Shown piece by piece: positions 60,918-64,000 of a DNA stretch of 64,000 bases. Numbering within the stretch: the first letter of the stretch is position 1; every line of letters starts with the position of its first letter. The DNA is from Eumeta japonica. Taxonomy: Eukaryota > Arthropoda > Insecta > Lepidoptera > Psychidae. The notes under the pieces are model-generated. The model did no database searches and was not told where the DNA came from. It worked only from the letters and a program-made list of their open reading frames with translations. A program made the position numbers and the translations under genes. Where the stretch lies: positions 615,667 to 679,666 of the forward strand of contig BGZK01000145.1 of NCBI GenBank assembly GCA_005406025.1, given 5' to 3'.

Positions 60918-62370
60918 TAGTATCTAAAATAAAATTGTCTATAAAAATGTATTTTCAACTTTAAAGAACAACTAAAGAACTTGTGTGGCTCTCGAAATAT
61001 AATTCAATGTTATGAATAACTTATTTTTTGTAGGTATAAGGTATGGATAAATAAAACATATTTTTATAATTATATTTAAAAACGAATACACATTATCATC
61101 ACAATGGCAACATTTTACATTTATATCACTTTAATTATACTTCTACATGATAAATAGTCAGTTTCTTAATAATAATTTATTAAATATGTCAAAATACTCT
61201 GAACAAGCCATAACTAATTCAATTATAATTTTGCTCGTTAAATGCCATTTCAAGATTTGAGATCTAGGTTCAACAAACAATAAATGCAATTTAGCCTCAT
61301 TGATCATTCGTAAAATTGTTCCAAATACTTTGTAAATGTCTATTAGTTACATAAGAAGGCTTGTTCAATTATTTTTATGTGCCTAGGCCTATGCGTAGCA
61401 ACAAAGTGGTGATTAATATTTAATTAAAATGAACATTTGTGTTTAGGAAGTTTCCTTCTTGAGAATGCAAATTTAATTTTTTTAATTTTCTTTATTGCCT
61501 ATTAATAAATAAATCTTAATTTCAAATGCACTTGCTTTTATTGGACTGCATGTAACATATATATGCCTAACCTTTAAAACAACTGATGCTAAAAATAACA
61601 ATTTTTAATATTGGCATTGGTCACATTTTATAAAAATCATACGAATACATTAATACAAGGAAATTCTAAACACATATTCATTATATGCATGTTTCATTTT
61701 TAGAGGCTTCTTACATTTACTACAAGTGCAATTTTCATATCATACATACATAGTGTAGATTTCTATTCTGATTTAAGAGAAACTATTAATGCATTTTAAT
61801 TCATATCCTGATCATTAACATTAATAAAAACATTCAATGAGTGCTTAACACAAAAAATTGCATATTTTGTTCATATTAAACATTGTGCTCTATGTCACTT
61901 CACAATATTACATAATTCTTCAAGGTTATAAGTAATCTAATACAGTTTTAGCTACTACAGTTTTTAAAAACTCACAATTTGGATTTTAAATTTTGTGTGC
62001 TCATATGGGAAGCCCTGATTTATTCGTTGTTTAATTTTCATCATTTTATTTAGTAAATATTGCTACTGACAGGAGTGAATGTTTGTGTTTGCAAAGTATC
62101 ATCAATCATATTGTTCATGAGTACTAATTATATGGTTTACTTGATTAATTTTAGAAAATTAATTATGACGAGTTCATAAAAACAATCAAAAAACATTCTT
62201 ATTACTATAGAAAAATAAGGGAAACTTAGAAATTCAAGTTTGATGTTTTAAATAGTCGTAGCAAAATTGTGAAAACTTTTTGTTCCACTACAAATTACCT
62301 AGAATCAAAAAATTCATTAATCTGGTATTTACAAAATGAAATTCTAATGTAATGGCTACTTTATTCTATA

Positions 62371-62708
62371 GGGGGTGTCCATTAATTACCTGAGGTATTT
62401 TGTTTTTAAAATTCAAACCCTCCTTACTCTTGGTTAGATTTGTATAGGTGAAGTTTGTTGTGGACTTGGTGATGAACTCCACCCCTCATGTGAGATTTCG
62501 TCCATAATTTTAACTAATTAAATTTGTTCGACATATTCATATTATCGAATATATTCAGTGTATAGTGTACAGTAAGTTACAATAGTCTATTTTAATTTCA
62601 TAATATCTAAATTTCATAGTTGACATGAGATTTTTCATTGATCCCCATAAATGAGGTTCGGTGAGATTTGCCAAACAATTTTGAGTTCACATAATTAATG
62701 GACATCCA
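62371..62708. mobile_element. MITE, duplicated copy
   Basis: Same ends and same flanking TATA as at 31522-31860. It is part of the large duplication rather than an independent insertion. Confidence 0.85.
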
Positions 62709-63543
62709 TATAACGACTTGGGATTTCATTCATCTGTAGTACTCGTTGAATTTCTTACTGTCTGTGATTTGTTATTAATAATCCGACATATGCCGACGTC
62801 TGTGCAGTTCCTGGCTCGTGTAACGACTTCTATATCCACTCCATCGCCATGTGCTACGAAATTAAATGAAATAATGAATTATTGACGTTAGTAAACGAAA
62901 TTAATGACTACAGGAACAAAATATGTCACCATTAAAAAGCATACGATAAAATTTTAGTTTTGATTAAAAATTTATAATTCAAAGATTTATTAAATTTTGC
63001 TATTATCTTTTTATATTAGTAATAATTTATTGTAACATACATATTCATTACAAAGAAAATAGTGTTATTAATGAGATAATGACTTTAATAAAACTAGTAA
63101 TAATATAATCCATATTAATGTGGTAAATTCAAAAGTGACTGTCTGGTAAATTTCAATGGGTAAGCCGCTGAACTGATAAGAATCAAAATTGGTAGCTTGA
63201 CATTTGAGAATACATATGGAATTATTATCAATTAAAAAAAAAATTAGGTATGAAATGACTAATTTATTGACACTGATGACAGATCTTGGTCTTCAGTGTT
63301 GGTCAATTTAGTGACAGATTCATTAAATTGACCAATAATTTGCGAGCTAATGGTTGTTAAAAAAGTGCCAAACTAATTTAATATAAAATATTTCTGTTGT
63401 AATATTTGACTGCAGTGATTTCTATAATGTACTATGACTTAATTGGATACCCCGCACGATGACGTAGTTGTCATGTAAAACAAAACCAAATAATAATAAT
63501 AGCAACAAATACAAACGAAAACAAATAAGATGCACAATAGTAT

Positions 63544-64000
63544 GAGGGCTGCTATTTATGTATTGGGAACTGACCACATGCACAACAATATTTAAAAGAA
63601 ATTGCAACACTTAAGACTAGAACTCCTTGGCTGTAGAATATAGTTTGTTTCATGTAACTGTTGTTTTACTGTTTTACCATCTTGGCGTCATTTTAAAATT
63701 GCGTGTCTTATCATCATGGGTTTAACTCGTGAAATTTTCGTGCGATTTATTACGATTTTCATTGGGCTAACTCAAAACTGTGTGTCAATCAATTCAATTC
63801 GGCTTTTGGGGATAAAGTACCATCGAAAACCACTGTGAATCACTGGTGTAGTCAGTTTAATCGTAGGCAATCTATGCTCACGGACGAATTAAAGAAGGTC
63901 CCCCAATCGCTTGTCATACCATAAAATATCGATGCTGTGCGGGAACTAATAATCTAAGATCGTCATGTTACATGTCGCGAGATAAGCGTCCCTGGGCTAA
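63544..64000 (+). pseudogene. Mariner, duplicated 5' part, cut by window end
   Basis: Left end AGGGCTGCTATTTATG and transposase start ATG at 63716. Frame is lost soon after the start by one-base deletions in A runs that are intact in copy 1 (GAAAATTTT to GAAATTTT, CAAAAACTG to CAAAACTG). Confidence 0.85.

Larger units (their letters stand above)
60790..64000 (+). repeat. Direct duplication, copy 2 (runs to window end)
   Basis: Copy of 29935-33165 in the same orientation, 20 bases shorter (3,211 against 3,231). Most differences are one-base losses in homopolymers (for example GGGGA to GGGA, A6 to A5, T8 to T7). There are a few gains (A7 to A10) and very few substitutions (AAA to CGA near 63344). 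Continues past the window. Confidence 0.95.

Noticed and set aside
1..64000. CRISPR arrays, operons, prophage or bacterial mobile systems
   Set aside because: No spaced short repeats, no compact gene clusters; introns and repeat families are those of an insect genome.

Overview
This is a window of insect nuclear DNA, almost certainly from a moth or butterfly (Lepidoptera). It is AT-rich, its genes are split by GT-AG introns, and it carries repeats of lepidopteran type: jockey-like and R1-like LINE fragments, mariner, MITEs, tRNA-derived SINEs and 'GGGTTCCG...CGGAACCC' elements. There are no operons and no prokaryotic or phage features. No RNA gene could be supported apart from tRNA-derived SINE fragments.

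Layout. (1) 1-14951, plus strand: the 3' part of a BTB/C2H2 zinc-finger transcription-factor locus of the tramtrack/lola class. Two alternative terminal modules are visible: a single exon (5252-5874) and a three-exon module (10354-10819, 12780-13034, 14788-14951). Both begin in the same splice phase, as expected if one shared upstream exon (outside the window, with the BTB domain) splices to either. The second module needs a one-base frame correction at an A7 run. (2) About 15-28 kb: gene-poor, with a decayed jockey-like LINE, a 5'-truncated R1-clade LINE and GAGCTC-rich repeat blocks. (3) 28915-30061, plus strand: a complete two-exon gene for the MRN-complex-interacting protein MRNIP. (4) 30-36 kb: a MITE, a deleted mariner and a decayed DNA transposon with a helix-turn-helix ORF and a GC hairpin. 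(5) 36193-55571, minus strand: twelve exons of the extracellular heparan-sulfate 6-O-endosulfatase Sulf1, joined in consistent phase to a stop. The N-terminal exons, including the catalytic C-x-P-x-R signature, are not in the window. (6) 55.6-60.8 kb: noncoding, with SINEs and a CpG/CRE-rich stretch. (7) 60790-64000: a near-identical direct copy of 29935-33165 (end of MRNIP, MITE, start of mariner).

The most important point for a reader is item 7. The copy differs from its source mainly by one-base indels in homopolymers, and it begins just where Sulf1 N-terminal exons would be expected further on. It is either a recent tandem duplication with a unit of about 30.9 kb or, more likely, an assembly artefact. 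The A7 frameshift in the zinc-finger module may have the same technical origin. The three genes have unrelated roles (nuclear transcription control, DNA double-strand-break response, extracellular heparan sulfate editing), and nothing suggests that they work together. No novel multi-gene system was found.
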